NCBI RefSeq assembly: GCF_001425755.1
Contig: NZ_LMDH01000001.1
Coordinates: forward strand, 2,533,625 to 2,597,624
From: Aeromicrobium sp. Root344
GTDB taxonomy: Bacteria; Actinomycetota; Actinomycetes; Propionibacteriales; Nocardioidaceae
DNA: 64,000 nucleotides
Reading direction: 5' to 3'
This document shows positions 7,990-17,728 of this stretch, one piece after another. Below the pieces are notes generated by a model. That model had not been told where the DNA came from, did not search any database, and saw nothing but the letters and a program-made list of their open reading frames with translations. How positions within the stretch are numbered: position 1 is the stretch's first letter; each line of letters begins with the position of its first letter. The position numbers were made by a program, and so were the translations under genes.

Positions 7990-10635
7990 TCAGAAACCGA
8001 TGCTCGGGCTCGACCCGGGACGACGGGACATGGTGGGGAGGGGTTCGGGCCGTCGACGCGTTCCGCGTGCTGATTGGTCACGCTCGGCGAGTCGCTGAGG
8101 ATCGATGTAGGGCTCGTACTTGGCTGCTTCTTCGGCGGCGAGTCGGCCGGCGTGCGCCGGTCCGAGGTCGGCACGGTTGCGGGCGAAGGTGAGGAGCCAT
8201 TGCTGGCGGGCATCGTCGAGATTCTCGGCGACGAGGTGCGCGGTGTTGGCCTCTCGGCCGCGGGTCATGGCGACGTAGGCCGATGCCGCACCGGTGTGTT
8301 CGCCGAGCATCAGGTGGGCGGTGCGGGTGGTCTCACCCTGGGCACCGTAGACGGTCGAGGCGTAGGCGAGTTCGACGTACTGGCGTGCATATCCAGCCGG
8401 GACCTGGCGTGTGCCTGCCTTCCCTGTGAGCTGGACGGTGCCGTCGTCGCGCAACGCGGTGACGGTCCAGGTGTCGCGGTTGGCGACGCCGAGCTCGGAT
8501 GCGTTGCGTCGGGTCGCCACACGGTCACCGACCCCGATCCGCTCACCGTCATGGGTGATGAGTGCGCGGGAGTCGTCGATGTGTCCGCTGGCGATGAGGC
8601 GGCCGCGGACTGCTTGGTTGAGGTCGGCTACTTGTTCGCGGGTGTCCGCCACGACGAGCGCTCCGGTCGTGGCCGCGTCACCAGCGAGCGCAGCGGTGCG
8701 CGATGTTTCGTCGGCGTACAGGACGACCTGACCACGTCTGAGGAGCTGGTCGAACACCGTCTCTGGGTGCTCGCCAGAGCGCATGGCGAGGCTGAGGGCC
8801 GCGTAGTCGGGATCGGTGAATCGGTGAACCCCGTCCAGCGTCACCGTCGCCTCTGGATCGACCCACCGCGCCGCAAGATCGAGGACGCCACCGCGTCCGA
8901 CGGCAGGCAGTTGGTGACGGTCGCCGATCAGGGCGAGCCGTGCGCCGGTCTCGTCAGCGATGACCGTCAGTGCTCGTGCCGTGTCCTGGTCCAGCATCCC
9001 TGCCTCATCGATCAGCAGGAGGTCGCCGCGACGCAGGCGGGCGTCGTCGGATGGGATCGAGGGTTTGCGGCTCCACCGACCGTCGTCGTCCCACGAGAAG
9101 CCGTACTGATGGGCAAGCCACGCTGCGGAGTACGCCTTTGTACCGATCTCCGCAGCGGCGACGTGTGCCGCCTTCAGAGTCGGCGTGACGACCATCATTC
9201 GCTCGCCGGCATGAGTGAGGGCGGCCCCGGCGGCTGCGAGAGTTGCCGTCTTGCCGGCGCCAGCAGCTCCCTCGATCACGACGAGCCGGTAGGTCCCGGC
9301 CAGACGGGCAACTGCTTGCGTCTGCGCTTTATCCAGGTTCTCGACGTCGACCGGCTCAGGCAATCCCGGCAGCGACGCACGTGAAGCGAACGATGCGCTC
9401 AGGTCGGCCTCCACCGCGAGCACGTCGCGGGAGGTGAGAGACCGGATGTGCTCGGGTACGCCGTCGTTCTCGAGCATCGACACGGATGCCGCGACAGTGC
9501 GCGCGGTCAGATCTTCGGCCAGCTCGATCCGCACAGCAGGGTCAGCGACGACCCCCTTGCTAGCGATGAGCTGCTCGACCGAGCCGCGCACGTCGGCGGC
9601 GTTCCACGCCGATCGCTTCGTGCCGAGTCGCGCCAGGACCGCGGCGACGGCTTCGTCTCGGTCGAGAGCGCCCGTACGCGTCGCGGGCAGACTCGCTGGG
9701 TGTGTGGGGGAGCGGAACCCGAGCTGGTGCAGCTCATCGACCCACCGGTCTGTCAGCTTCGCGCCGTCGGTCGGGATGACCTTGTCGGGGCGTGCCTCCG
9801 ACCAGGCGCGGCGGTCCCAGGTGCGCAGGAGGTCCCGGCTAGGCTCAGCGCCGGGGTGGGTGTCACGCCACGCGGCCTCGTGCCGCTCGATGTTCTTTCC
9901 GATCTGGCGGGCTCGAGCCGAGAACGGCCCGGCGAAGCCGGCCAGCTCGTTCACCTCTCCTGTCTGGCTGTCGAGGGAGAAACTTCGTTTGGCGAGCGCC
10001 TGTCGAAACTGCGGGTCGCACATCACTGCTGCGTGGCCGATGCCGTTGATCGCGTCGATCATGTCGCGGACGCCCACGGTGTGGAGGCCTCGCCACTTGC
10101 CCGCGGCCCAGACGCGGGCGTTGATCTGCAGGTGCAAATGACGATGTGGGTCGCCCGCGCGTGAGGTGTAGTGGCGGACGGTCGCGGCCTCGATCCGCTC
10201 GACCGGCACCTGCACCTGCCGTCCGCGTGGGCCGACGCGGGTCGTCGCGTGTTGTGCCAGCCACCCGATGATCTGTCGGGCGGCTCTGTCCTGGGCTGCG
10301 TCGTAGGCTTCGGCGATCTTCGGGTCGAGAGCCGCAGCCAGCGACCAGGTCTTCGGACCGTTGACCACGAGTTCGACGAATCGCACAGCCGAGGTGTCCT
10401 GGCGCAGTCGGCCGCGCGGTTCGCCGCTCAGCGGATCACGGCCGGCCACCCACGCCTCGTACATGTCACCGTCGAGCGCACCGACGGCCTCGATCCCATC
10501 GGGTGTGGCGACGAATCGTTCAGCCAGCCCGGTGCCCTCGGCGAGGTAGTAATCGTCCACGCGTGCGTGATCGGTCTCGACGTAACTGCGGGCGGCAGCC
10601 GGGTTGCCGCGGTAGACCTTCACACCACCATGCAC
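7990..10635 (-). CDS. MobF-family relaxase with RecD-like helicase domain
   Basis: An 881-residue TrwC/TraI-type protein that would nick the transfer origin and unwind the strand. The relaxase domain covers about residues 1-290, with the tyrosine pair Y29-Y30 and the metal triad H164-x-H166-x-H168 in GDPHRHLHLQI. A superfamily 1 helicase follows: Walker A EGAAGAGKT at 455-463, Walker B LLLIDEAGM at 539-547, IGDRHQLPAVG near 570 and the late motif YASTVYGAQGET. The tail ends at RRPGSSPSIGF without extra domains. No coupling protein or secretion genes are in the element, so transfer would need a helper. The start at 10635 has no clear ribosome site. Confidence 0.93.
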   Translation of the reverse strand: MHGGVKVYRGNPAAARSYVETDHARVDDYYLAEGTGLAERFVATPDGIEAVGALDGDMYEAWVAGRDPLSGEPRGRLRQDTSAVRFVELVVNGPKTWSLAAALDPKIAEAYDAAQDRAARQIIGWLAQHATTRVGPRGRQVQVPVERIEAATVRHYTSRAGDPHRHLHLQINARVWAAGKWRGLHTVGVRDMIDAINGIGHAAVMCDPQFRQALAKRSFSLDSQTGEVNELAGFAGPFSARARQIGKNIERHEAAWRDTHPGAEPSRDLLRTWDRRAWSEARPDKVIPTDGAKLTDRWVDELHQLGFRSPTHPASLPATRTGALDRDEAVAAVLARLGTKRSAWNAADVRGSVEQLIASKGVVADPAVRIELAEDLTARTVAASVSMLENDGVPEHIRSLTSRDVLAVEADLSASFASRASLPGLPEPVDVENLDKAQTQAVARLAGTYRLVVIEGAAGAGKTATLAAAGAALTHAGERMMVVTPTLKAAHVAAAEIGTKAYSAAWLAHQYGFSWDDDGRWSRKPSIPSDDARLRRGDLLLIDEAGMLDQDTARALTVIADETGARLALIGDRHQLPAVGRGGVLDLAARWVDPEATVTLDGVHRFTDPDYAALSLAMRSGEHPETVFDQLLRRGQVVLYADETSRTAALAGDAATTGALVVADTREQVADLNQAVRGRLIASGHIDDSRALITHDGERIGVGDRVATRRNASELGVANRDTWTVTALRDDGTVQLTGKAGTRQVPAGYARQYVELAYASTVYGAQGETTRTAHLMLGEHTGAASAYVAMTRGREANTAHLVAENLDDARQQWLLTFARNRADLGPAHAGRLAAEEAAKYEPYIDPQRLAERDQSARGTRRRPEPLPTMSRRPGSSPSIGF

Positions 10636-10976
10636 GACTCATCACCCCCAACGACGTTCAACGACAGGCCCGAAAATGCGTCGTGGGCCGCCCGTTGTCG
10701 GGCGACCCATCTACGTCCTTCGTAGCATGCGTGCCGGACGATTTGAAGGCTTCAAGGACGATGTTTGACACTGAAATCTCAGTGATTATGCGGAAACAGT
10801 TGATAGTGATTGAACGTGCTGGGTGAAGTGTCAGCCGTGGAGGAGGAGGTCGAGCGCGTCGACTGCATCTTGCCGCTCGGCCGGGGCGAGGGTGGTCCAT
10901 TGGGTGGGCCGGCGAGAAGCCGGCCGGCCCGACGGCGGCGAGCTGCTAACTCCCTCGCGAGCGTCGACGTGTCGAC
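10636..10976. other. intergenic region with inverted repeats, candidate oriT
   Basis: About 340 bp upstream of the relaxase start, the usual place for a MobF transfer origin. Two perfect inverted repeats stand out: TTGAAG-G-CTTCAA at 10743-10755 and CACTGA-AATC-TCAGTG at 10769-10784, followed by an AT-rich stretch to about 10815. A further GC-rich hairpin, GGGCCGGC...GCCGGCCGGCCC, lies near 10904-10932. The nick site cannot be read from sequence alone. Confidence 0.45.
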
Positions 10977-10983
10977 CTAACAC
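10832..10983 (-). CDS. possible 50-residue protein
   Basis: A small open frame from GTG at 10983 to TGA at 10832. It overlaps the end of the lipoprotein gene by seven bases and ends in the helical segment TLAPAERQDAVDALDLLLHG. The N-terminal half is basic and low in complexity. There is no clear ribosome site and I do not recognise it. It may be a real short gene coupled to the lipoprotein, or chance coding in GC-rich DNA. If real, it shortens the candidate oriT region to 10636-10831. Confidence 0.25.
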
Positions 10984-11624
10984 GATGGTGCGTCGTCTGC
11001 GCTGTCGAGATAGCCGATCCCGATGATCGATGAGTTGATCGATTTGAGATCGGGACTGAGGTCGCCATCGTCGGTGGTGTGGACGAGTGCGACCGAGATG
11101 CCGTCGGTCAGGTCGTGATCGGCTTTGCTGATGCGAGCCAACGTCTTGCTGCGGTACTCAATCTGGATGCAGGTCGCGAACTTGCGTTGCCAAAGCTCGG
11201 TAGTGTCGCTGGGCAGCTGATCGAGGATCAATTGTTTCGCCTCAGTGGGAGAGGTGCCTGGCGGGAAGTTTTGGTAGTAGCTGTCGACGTGGCCCTTGTC
11301 TGTGCGGGTGACACCATTGAAGCGGTATGACCCGACTGCGGCCGAGTCCAGAGATCCGTCTTTGTCGTAGACCGCACCCTTGGCGAACTTCGTCCCACGG
11401 GCCTCGGAGTGGTGTTGATCCCACACTTTGCTGGTCGCTCCGTATCCCGTCAGGGAGCTCGCGGGATCTCTCGACGTCGTTGCGATCGGTGTGGGAGTGG
11501 ACCTCTCTGGTGACGAGCTGCGTGAGGCGCTTGGCGCTGCGTTTGGGTCGTCCTGCGAGGTGCTGCAGGACGCGCCAAAGGCAAACATTGCCAGCACGAT
11601 GGAGGTTGAGAGCCAGGCGCGCAT
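10977..11624 (-). CDS. putative secreted lipoprotein
   Basis: A 215-residue protein with a lipoprotein signal: a short positive start MRAW, a hydrophobic stretch and the lipobox FGASC with the acylated Cys at 20. A Ser/Thr/Pro-rich linker covers about 21-60, then a mixed alpha/beta domain with no family I recognise. The C-terminus ends DDAPSC, and a pair of internal Cys could form disulphides. It lies upstream of the relaxase on the same strand. Lipoproteins in conjugative elements often serve in entry exclusion, but that is only a suggestion here. Confidence 0.75.
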   Translation of the reverse strand: MRAWLSTSIVLAMFAFGASCSTSQDDPNAAPSASRSSSPERSTPTPIATTSRDPASSLTGYGATSKVWDQHHSEARGTKFAKGAVYDKDGSLDSAAVGSYRFNGVTRTDKGHVDSYYQNFPPGTSPTEAKQLILDQLPSDTTELWQRKFATCIQIEYRSKTLARISKADHDLTDGISVALVHTTDDGDLSPDLKSINSSIIGIGYLDSADDAPSC

Positions 11625-11830
11625 CGGGTGATCGTTTCATGACGATGACAATTGGGTGCGGGTTTTGACCCGGTGGCCGCGCGACCCTTGTTCGAGATTC
11701 CTCCGCGAACAGGTCCGATCCTCCCGCCAATGCCCATCTTCCTTTCCCAAGTTCACTGCGACGACCTGCTAGCTCCCATTTGCGGGTCGAGCTGCCTGTT
11801 CCGTCTGGGCGACGTGGTTCCATCAGCACT

Positions 11831-13627
11831 GTGACTTCTGGAATCTGCCCACTGTGCGGCACTGAACAAGGTGAGTTCGCTCTAGGGGAAGGGCCGTTCT
11901 CACTGCGGCAGCGTGAGGTGTTCAAGTACGCCTGCGATGCGTGCCTTCACTACGGAATGGTCGGCGAGCACCAACTTGTCGACGATCTCTGCGACAGCGT
12001 GATCCGCGAAACGGTCCCGGGCATCGTGGCCATCGTGGGTGAGTCCCCGTGGACGGCATGGCTTCCGTTTCGGCACGGAGAACGATTCGATGATGACGAA
12101 ATGCTTGAGTTGCTCCGCCTCGGTCGACGGTTGCCGCCATTGGAGGCTATCCGGGGCGTGTATGGCGGCTGGGGGAACGTGGTGGGCGTTGCGGGATACG
12201 CGGACGTCCCCCCTCCGTCCTCTCGCGGAATCAGGAGCACGGCCAATGACGGGCATGCCTGCTTTTCGCAAGGAGAACGTCTCTTAGATGACTGGTTTGA
12301 GGCCAACGGCGTCGAACACTCGCGAGAGCCGATGTACCCAGGCAGTCGGTTCCGTGGCGATTTCCTGATCGGTCAGCAGATCGTGGAGTTCTTCGGGATG
12401 GCTGGTGACGCGGGCTACGACGTCAGGATGAGTGCGAAGGCGCAGGCAGCAACTGCTGCAGGCATCACTGTGGTCGGGGTCTATCCGGATGACCTGGCTC
12501 CGATGAACTGGCCGACCACACAGCAGCGGCTGTCAGAGATGTTGGGGTTCGAGATCACCACGCGCAAGGCCACTCCGAGGAGTACAACAAGCATTGACCT
12601 GGTCAGGGAGCCGCTCGGCGCTGTCGTACCGACATGGTCTGGAGCGCCGACCTACGACGTCGAGCCAGGCTTCTACCCTGACCCGTACGAGGTCGACGGG
12701 CTGCGATGGAACGATGGCTCGGCCTGGACTTACCGCGTGCTGATCGACGGAGTGCCTCGTTCTCATACGCTCGGAGTGCCTGGTAGTGAGCGCAGATGGG
12801 TGTCATCGACGCTGCATTACAGCGACCGTCTCGGCCAGCCAACGATCGCCGGCCGCAACTGGATCGAGGACGTCGAGAACGCGATCCTTGACGCGCAGAT
12901 TGCGCGGAATCCCGAGCCAGACCCGAAGACTATTCGGGCGCTGGTCGCGTGGCTCGACCTGACCGATAACTCGCAATGGCCCACTTCGTTTGACGACGCA
13001 TATCGATTGGCTCTTCGCTATTTCGGGGCTCATCGGATGCGCGGGTCAGAGCTAGCAGTGCACGAGCGATACGCCGCCCAGTTCCACGTACCCCTTGAAC
13101 CCATGAGCTTTGACGTCAACTCCGCGCCAGCACTTCGAAGCCGCGGCCACCAGGCCGATCTTGTCGAATCCACGCTCGCATTTCGAGGGAAGCCGCCGAC
13201 CCCAAAGAGCGCCGCATCGAACGACGGCCTCGACGTGCTCGACGAGTACTGGACGCAAGCCGCAGCCTTCCTGTCCGACATCGGGGTGACAAGTATCGTC
13301 GACACACGGAGCCCAGGATCTGCCATCCACCTGTCTGCGGACGATGCGCTGGTCCACCTGCAAATCGGGCAATCCGTTGACATTGATGGGCTACGCCGGT
13401 TTGCCCAGACGAACGCGAGCGACGACCTCGTTCGTTTGTTGTTTTGCGCAGGAGATGCCGGCGAGGAAGTCCGCGACTTCGCGACGGACCATGCCATCGG
13501 GCTCTTTCAATTCGATCCGCCAGGTCGACCTCGCCCCTTGAATTGGGACGCTGGCGAGTACTTCGATGACCACAGCGACGACACCTCACTCATCGACCCA
13601 GATCCGGACTTCTTCATGAACAACTAG
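11831..13627 (+). CDS. zinc-ribbon protein with nuclease-like domains, unassigned
   Basis: A 598-residue protein I cannot assign to a named family. From the GTG at 11831 it has a treble-clef or ribbon pair C6-x2-C9 and C35-x2-C38. A PD-(D/E)xK-like core follows at about 147-222: RGDFLIGQQIVEFFGMAG with D177 and E186 and a downstream K203. A DUF2510-like strand motif GFYPDPYEVDGLRWNDGSAWT lies at about 280-300. The final 120 residues look like a degenerate Mrr-type fold (LVHLQIGQSVDIDGLRRFAQT, then a region ending ATDHAIGLFQFDPPGRPRPLN) without a clear QxK. An upstream ATG at 11780 is possible but the Cys motif starts right after the GTG. It precedes the restriction operon by 94 bp, so a defence role is inferred. 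Confidence 0.7.
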   Translation: MTSGICPLCGTEQGEFALGEGPFSLRQREVFKYACDACLHYGMVGEHQLVDDLCDSVIRETVPGIVAIVGESPWTAWLPFRHGERFDDDEMLELLRLGRRLPPLEAIRGVYGGWGNVVGVAGYADVPPPSSRGIRSTANDGHACFSQGERLLDDWFEANGVEHSREPMYPGSRFRGDFLIGQQIVEFFGMAGDAGYDVRMSAKAQAATAAGITVVGVYPDDLAPMNWPTTQQRLSEMLGFEITTRKATPRSTTSIDLVREPLGAVVPTWSGAPTYDVEPGFYPDPYEVDGLRWNDGSAWTYRVLIDGVPRSHTLGVPGSERRWVSSTLHYSDRLGQPTIAGRNWIEDVENAILDAQIARNPEPDPKTIRALVAWLDLTDNSQWPTSFDDAYRLALRYFGAHRMRGSELAVHERYAAQFHVPLEPMSFDVNSAPALRSRGHQADLVESTLAFRGKPPTPKSAASNDGLDVLDEYWTQAAAFLSDIGVTSIVDTRSPGSAIHLSADDALVHLQIGQSVDIDGLRRFAQTNASDDLVRLLFCAGDAGEEVRDFATDHAIGLFQFDPPGRPRPLNWDAGEYFDDHSDDTSLIDPDPDFFMNN

Positions 13628-13721
13628 TGGTGGCGCGGTCGTCCCAGTTCGAGCTCGGATCGGCAACGGAAGAGCGAACCGCAGTTGAGCCGGCCTCTCC
13701 ACCTATAGCCTTACTCGCATC

Positions 13722-16469
13722 ATGAGCTCGGACGATGAAGCACGCCTTGCCGCGGAGCAGCGAGCACGGGTGCTCATCGACGCCCAGCTCGTTTCGGCGG
13801 GGTGGGCCGTCCAGGACAAGAAGGGCCTCAACCTGTTCGCATCCGCCGGCGTAGCCGTCCGCGAGGTCGTGATGGCGGCCGGGCACGGCCGTGCCGACTA
13901 TCTCCTGTACGTCGACAAGCGTGCGGTCGGAGTGATTGAGGCCAAACCGGTCGGGACAACATTGTCGGGTGTCGAGTGGCAGTCGGCGATGTACGCGGAG
14001 GGGTTGCCCGCCGAGGTACGCCTCAAAGCCCTGACCGTCGAAGGTCGCTTGCCGTTCGTGTTCGAAGCCTCGGGTACGGAGACTCACTTCACCAATGGGT
14101 ACGACCCAGACGCGCGGGCGCGCCGCTTGTTCCATTTCCCGAAGCCGTCAACGCTTGCCCGGATTCTGCGCGACGCCGAGGCCAACGAGAACGCCGCCAC
14201 GTGGCGGGCCAAGGTTCGCGCATTGCCGGTGCTCGACCAGGCGCCCATGCGTCCGGCGCAGATCACCGCGATCGAGGGCATTGAGCGGAGCCTCGCCGAG
14301 CAACGGTTTGACCGGAGCCTCGTGCAGATGGCCACAGGTGCGGGCAAGACGTTCACTGCGGTCACCGAGGCCTATCGGCTGCTCAAGCACGGTGGGTTCA
14401 CCCGGATCCTGTTCCTGGTGGATCGCAACAACCTGGCCGACCAGACGCTTGCGGAGTTCCAGAACTACCGTGCGCCGGATGATGGGCGCCGATTCACCGA
14501 GATCTACAACGTCGACAAGCTCACCAGCGCCGGGATGCTGGGCTCCTCGTCAGTGGTGATTTCCACGATCCAACGCGTCTTCAAGGTGCTCCGCGGCGAG
14601 AATGTGACCACTGGCGACGACCCGGGCTTGGACGACTTCGTGCCCGACGCTCCGGTGACCGTGGCCTACAACTCCGAGATGCCGCCCGAGACATTCGACT
14701 TGGTCATCGTCGACGAGGCTCATCGGAGCATCTACGGGGTGTGGCGAGGCGTGCTCGACTACTTCGATGCTCATGTCATTGGATTGACCGCGACTCCGGG
14801 CAAGCAGACTTTCGGCTTCTTCCAGCAGAACCTAGTCTCTGAATACACCTACCCGCAGTCGGTGGCCGACCGGGTCAATGTCGATTTCGACCTCTACCGG
14901 ATCCGCACGGAGATCAGCGGGCACGGAAGCAACATCGAGGCCGGCACGATCGTTCCGAAGGTCGACCGTCGTACACGTGTCCAACGTCTGGAAGCGCTAG
15001 ACGAAGATTTCGAGTACACCCACAAGCAGCTGGACCGCGCTGTGACGGCCAAGTCGCAGATCCGCACTGTGCTCGAGACGTTTCGGGATCGGCTCTTCAC
15101 GGAGATCTTTCCCGGTCGTTCGGCTGTGCCGAAGACGCTAATCTTCGCCAAGGATGACGCACACGCCGAGGAGATCGTCACCACCGTGCGGGAGGTGTTC
15201 GGCAAGGGCAACGACTTCGCCGCCAAGATCACCTACGCCGCCCGCGACCCCAAGGGCCACCTCCAGGCGTTCCGCACCAGTCCGACGCTGCGGATCGCGG
15301 TCACCGTCGACATGATCGCCACTGGCACCGACGTGAAGCCGTTGGAGTGCGTCTTCTTCATGCGCGACGTTCGCTCGGCGCAATACTTCGAGCAGATGAA
15401 GGGCCGCGGAGCTCGCACCATAGCGCCAGCAGACTTCCAGGCCGTCACTCCCGACGCCGCGGCGAAGACGCGGTTCGTCATCGTCGATGCCGTTGGAGTG
15501 ACCGAACACGACTTCGTTGATCCGCCGCTCAACCGCGACAAGTCCGTGCCATTGAAGAAGCTGCTCGACAAGGCCGCAGCACTCAACCTCACTGAGGACG
15601 AGGCCGCGACCCTCGCGTCACGCCTGGCAAAACTTGAGCTTGAGCTGACCCAGGAGGAACGCGCCGAGCTCGACGCCGTGGCCGGATCGCCTGTGCGCGA
15701 CGTGGTCTGGGGACTTGTCGATGCCGTCGACCCCGACGTGCAGGCCAAGCACATCGGCGCTGGTGGATCGCTGGTCGACCTCATTGACACCGCCATCGAG
15801 CCGATCGCCGCCAACCCGGCACTACGGCAGCGCATCCTCGAACTGCGCGCCACGCACGACAGGGTCATCGATGAGGTGAGCAAGGATGTGTTGCTGGACG
15901 CCCACGGGGTCGTTGACCCCGGGCGCGCCAAATCGATCGTCGACTCCTGGCGCGCGTACCTCGACGAGCACCGCAGCGAGATCACCGCCATCCAACTCAT
16001 CGGCGAAGCCAAGAAACGCCGGATCGCGTTCGACGACATCCGCGAGCTCGCCGACCGGATCGCCCGCCCGCCCTACAACTGGACACCAGACATCATCTGG
16101 GATGCCTATGTGGCGATCGAGGCGCCCAACGTGCGCCAGACTCCGCAGCACACGCTGACAGATTTGGTATCGCTGCTGCGCTATACGGTCGGTACCGACG
16201 ACGAGCTCGTCCCGTACGCCGACCGCGTCCATGAGAAGTACGCCGGCTGGCTCATCCAGCAGGACCAGGCCGGCGTGACCTTCGGCGACAAGGAAAGGTG
16301 GTGGCTCGACCGCATGGTCTCCGTGATTGCGTCGTCCGCTGGAATCACGGCAGATGACCTCGACGACGCCCCTTTCTCCGAACGAGGCGGAACCGATGGC
16401 GCCCTCCGCGACCTCGGCGACCGCACGGCCGATCTCATCAATGAACTCAACACGGAGCTCACCGCGTGA
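13722..16469 (+). CDS. hsdR: type I restriction enzyme R subunit
   Basis: A 915-residue HsdR of the EcoEI-like class. The N-terminal PD-(D/E)xK nuclease has D59 and E73-A-K75 (VIEAK). The SF2 motor has Walker A ATGAGKT at 204-210, DEAH at 331-334, and a late helicase motif around TVDMIATGTDVKPLECV and MKGRGART. The C-terminal helical domain binds the methylase. It cuts DNA after ATP-driven translocation when the target is unmethylated. A TAGCCT box at 13706-13711 could drive the operon. The stop overlaps the start of hsdS by four bases, the first of three coupled junctions in hsdR-hsdS-mrr-hsdM. Confidence 0.95.
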   Translation: MSSDDEARLAAEQRARVLIDAQLVSAGWAVQDKKGLNLFASAGVAVREVVMAAGHGRADYLLYVDKRAVGVIEAKPVGTTLSGVEWQSAMYAEGLPAEVRLKALTVEGRLPFVFEASGTETHFTNGYDPDARARRLFHFPKPSTLARILRDAEANENAATWRAKVRALPVLDQAPMRPAQITAIEGIERSLAEQRFDRSLVQMATGAGKTFTAVTEAYRLLKHGGFTRILFLVDRNNLADQTLAEFQNYRAPDDGRRFTEIYNVDKLTSAGMLGSSSVVISTIQRVFKVLRGENVTTGDDPGLDDFVPDAPVTVAYNSEMPPETFDLVIVDEAHRSIYGVWRGVLDYFDAHVIGLTATPGKQTFGFFQQNLVSEYTYPQSVADRVNVDFDLYRIRTEISGHGSNIEAGTIVPKVDRRTRVQRLEALDEDFEYTHKQLDRAVTAKSQIRTVLETFRDRLFTEIFPGRSAVPKTLIFAKDDAHAEEIVTTVREVFGKGNDFAAKITYAARDPKGHLQAFRTSPTLRIAVTVDMIATGTDVKPLECVFFMRDVRSAQYFEQMKGRGARTIAPADFQAVTPDAAAKTRFVIVDAVGVTEHDFVDPPLNRDKSVPLKKLLDKAAALNLTEDEAATLASRLAKLELELTQEERAELDAVAGSPVRDVVWGLVDAVDPDVQAKHIGAGGSLVDLIDTAIEPIAANPALRQRILELRATHDRVIDEVSKDVLLDAHGVVDPGRAKSIVDSWRAYLDEHRSEITAIQLIGEAKKRRIAFDDIRELADRIARPPYNWTPDIIWDAYVAIEAPNVRQTPQHTLTDLVSLLRYTVGTDDELVPYADRVHEKYAGWLIQQDQAGVTFGDKERWWLDRMVSVIASSAGITADDLDDAPFSERGGTDGALRDLGDRTADLINELNTELTA

Positions 16470-17728
16470 CTTGGCCGATTGTCCCCTTGTCCGAGCTCCT
16501 CGCCTCCCCGCTAGCCAATGGCCGATCCGTTCCGACCCAGGCCGGTGGCTTTCCAGTTTTGAGGCTTACCGCGCTCCGCAATGGAACGATCGATCTCAAC
16601 GAACGTAAAGGAGGGGCGTGGACACGGGAGGACGCAGAACGTTTCCTCGTCCGCGCGGGCGACTTCCTCATCGCGCGTGGCAACGGCAGCTTGAACCTTG
16701 TTGGTAGGGGAGGGCTAGTCGGCTCGGATCCAGATCTGGTTGCTTTCCCTGACACGATGATCCGAGTACGACCAGACACGACCCGGCTCGAACCGCGCTA
16801 CCTCGCAGCGGCGTGGACTGCACCGGCGACTCGCACACAAATTGAAGACTCGGCCCGTACGACCGCCGGGATCTACAAGATCAATCAGGCGCATCTGGGC
16901 GCCATCCGGATTCCCGTCCCGCCTCTCGCTGAGCAGCGCCGCGTGGTCGAGCTCGTTGCGGACCACCTCTCCCGACTCGATGCCGCTGATGTACAACTCG
17001 CCGTTGGGCTCCATCGAGTCGATTCCCTGCGCGTGGCCTCGATGCGGCGAGCGTTGGGCGCACAACCGGATTGGGAAGTCGCTCCGATAGGCAACTGGCT
17101 AGATTCATCGATTGGAGGACTGTGGGGAAATCCGCCTGGGACAGACGAAATTGACGTTCGAGTCGTCCGCGTAACCGAAATGAAGGCCTGGGGTCGGATT
17201 GCGCCAGGTACCGCGGCTGTGCGGTCGATCACAGCGCGCCAGTTGGCCGGCCGTGCGCTTGAAGAGGGCGACCTACTCCTCGAGAAGTCAGGTGGAGGCC
17301 CGAAGACGCCGGTAGGTCGAGTCGGCTTAATTGAGTCGCTGCCAGAGCCGTCCATCTGCGCGAATTTCATGCAATTGATGCGACCCGATAGGAGCCGGGT
17401 GAATCCGCGATTCCTTTACTACACGCTGAACGCCTTCCACCTTTCGGGCGGGACAGCACCAATGCAGACGGCTTCTACCAATATCCGTAATATCAAGGCG
17501 TCCGAGTATCTCCGAGTGGAGGTCGCGCTTCCTAGCCTCGAACAACAGGAGAGGCTCGTTACACAAATCCAGGCCGAGCAGGACGCCGCAGATCGGCTTG
17601 CAAGGGCGGTCGTCGCAATGCAAATCCGCAACGCTGGGCTTCGAAGATCGCTGCTCGCAGCTGCGTTTTCGGGTCGGCTTTCGGCTGGCCGATGGGACCT
17701 CTACCGCGACCAGGAGGCAGCGGAATGA
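16466..17728 (+). CDS. hsdS: type I restriction-modification specificity subunit
   Basis: A 420-residue HsdS with two target-recognition domains, each followed by a conserved helix. The first ends at IPVPPLAEQRRVVELVADHL (about 150-170) and the second at ALPSLEQQERLVTQIQAEQDAADRL, then LRRSLLAAAFSGRL. It directs both HsdM and HsdR to a two-part DNA site. The GTG start overlaps the end of hsdR (GTGA), and its stop overlaps the start of the Mrr-like gene. I see no inverted or silent hsdS copies nearby, so shuffling of specificity is not indicated. Confidence 0.94.
   Translation: MTWPIVPLSELLASPLANGRSVPTQAGGFPVLRLTALRNGTIDLNERKGGAWTREDAERFLVRAGDFLIARGNGSLNLVGRGGLVGSDPDLVAFPDTMIRVRPDTTRLEPRYLAAAWTAPATRTQIEDSARTTAGIYKINQAHLGAIRIPVPPLAEQRRVVELVADHLSRLDAADVQLAVGLHRVDSLRVASMRRALGAQPDWEVAPIGNWLDSSIGGLWGNPPGTDEIDVRVVRVTEMKAWGRIAPGTAAVRSITARQLAGRALEEGDLLLEKSGGGPKTPVGRVGLIESLPEPSICANFMQLMRPDRSRVNPRFLYYTLNAFHLSGGTAPMQTASTNIRNIKASEYLRVEVALPSLEQQERLVTQIQAEQDAADRLARAVVAMQIRNAGLRRSLLAAAFSGRLSAGRWDLYRDQEAAE

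Noticed and set aside
16466..17728. Phase-variable hsdS
   Set aside because: No inverted repeats, no second hsdS and no recombinase next to it.
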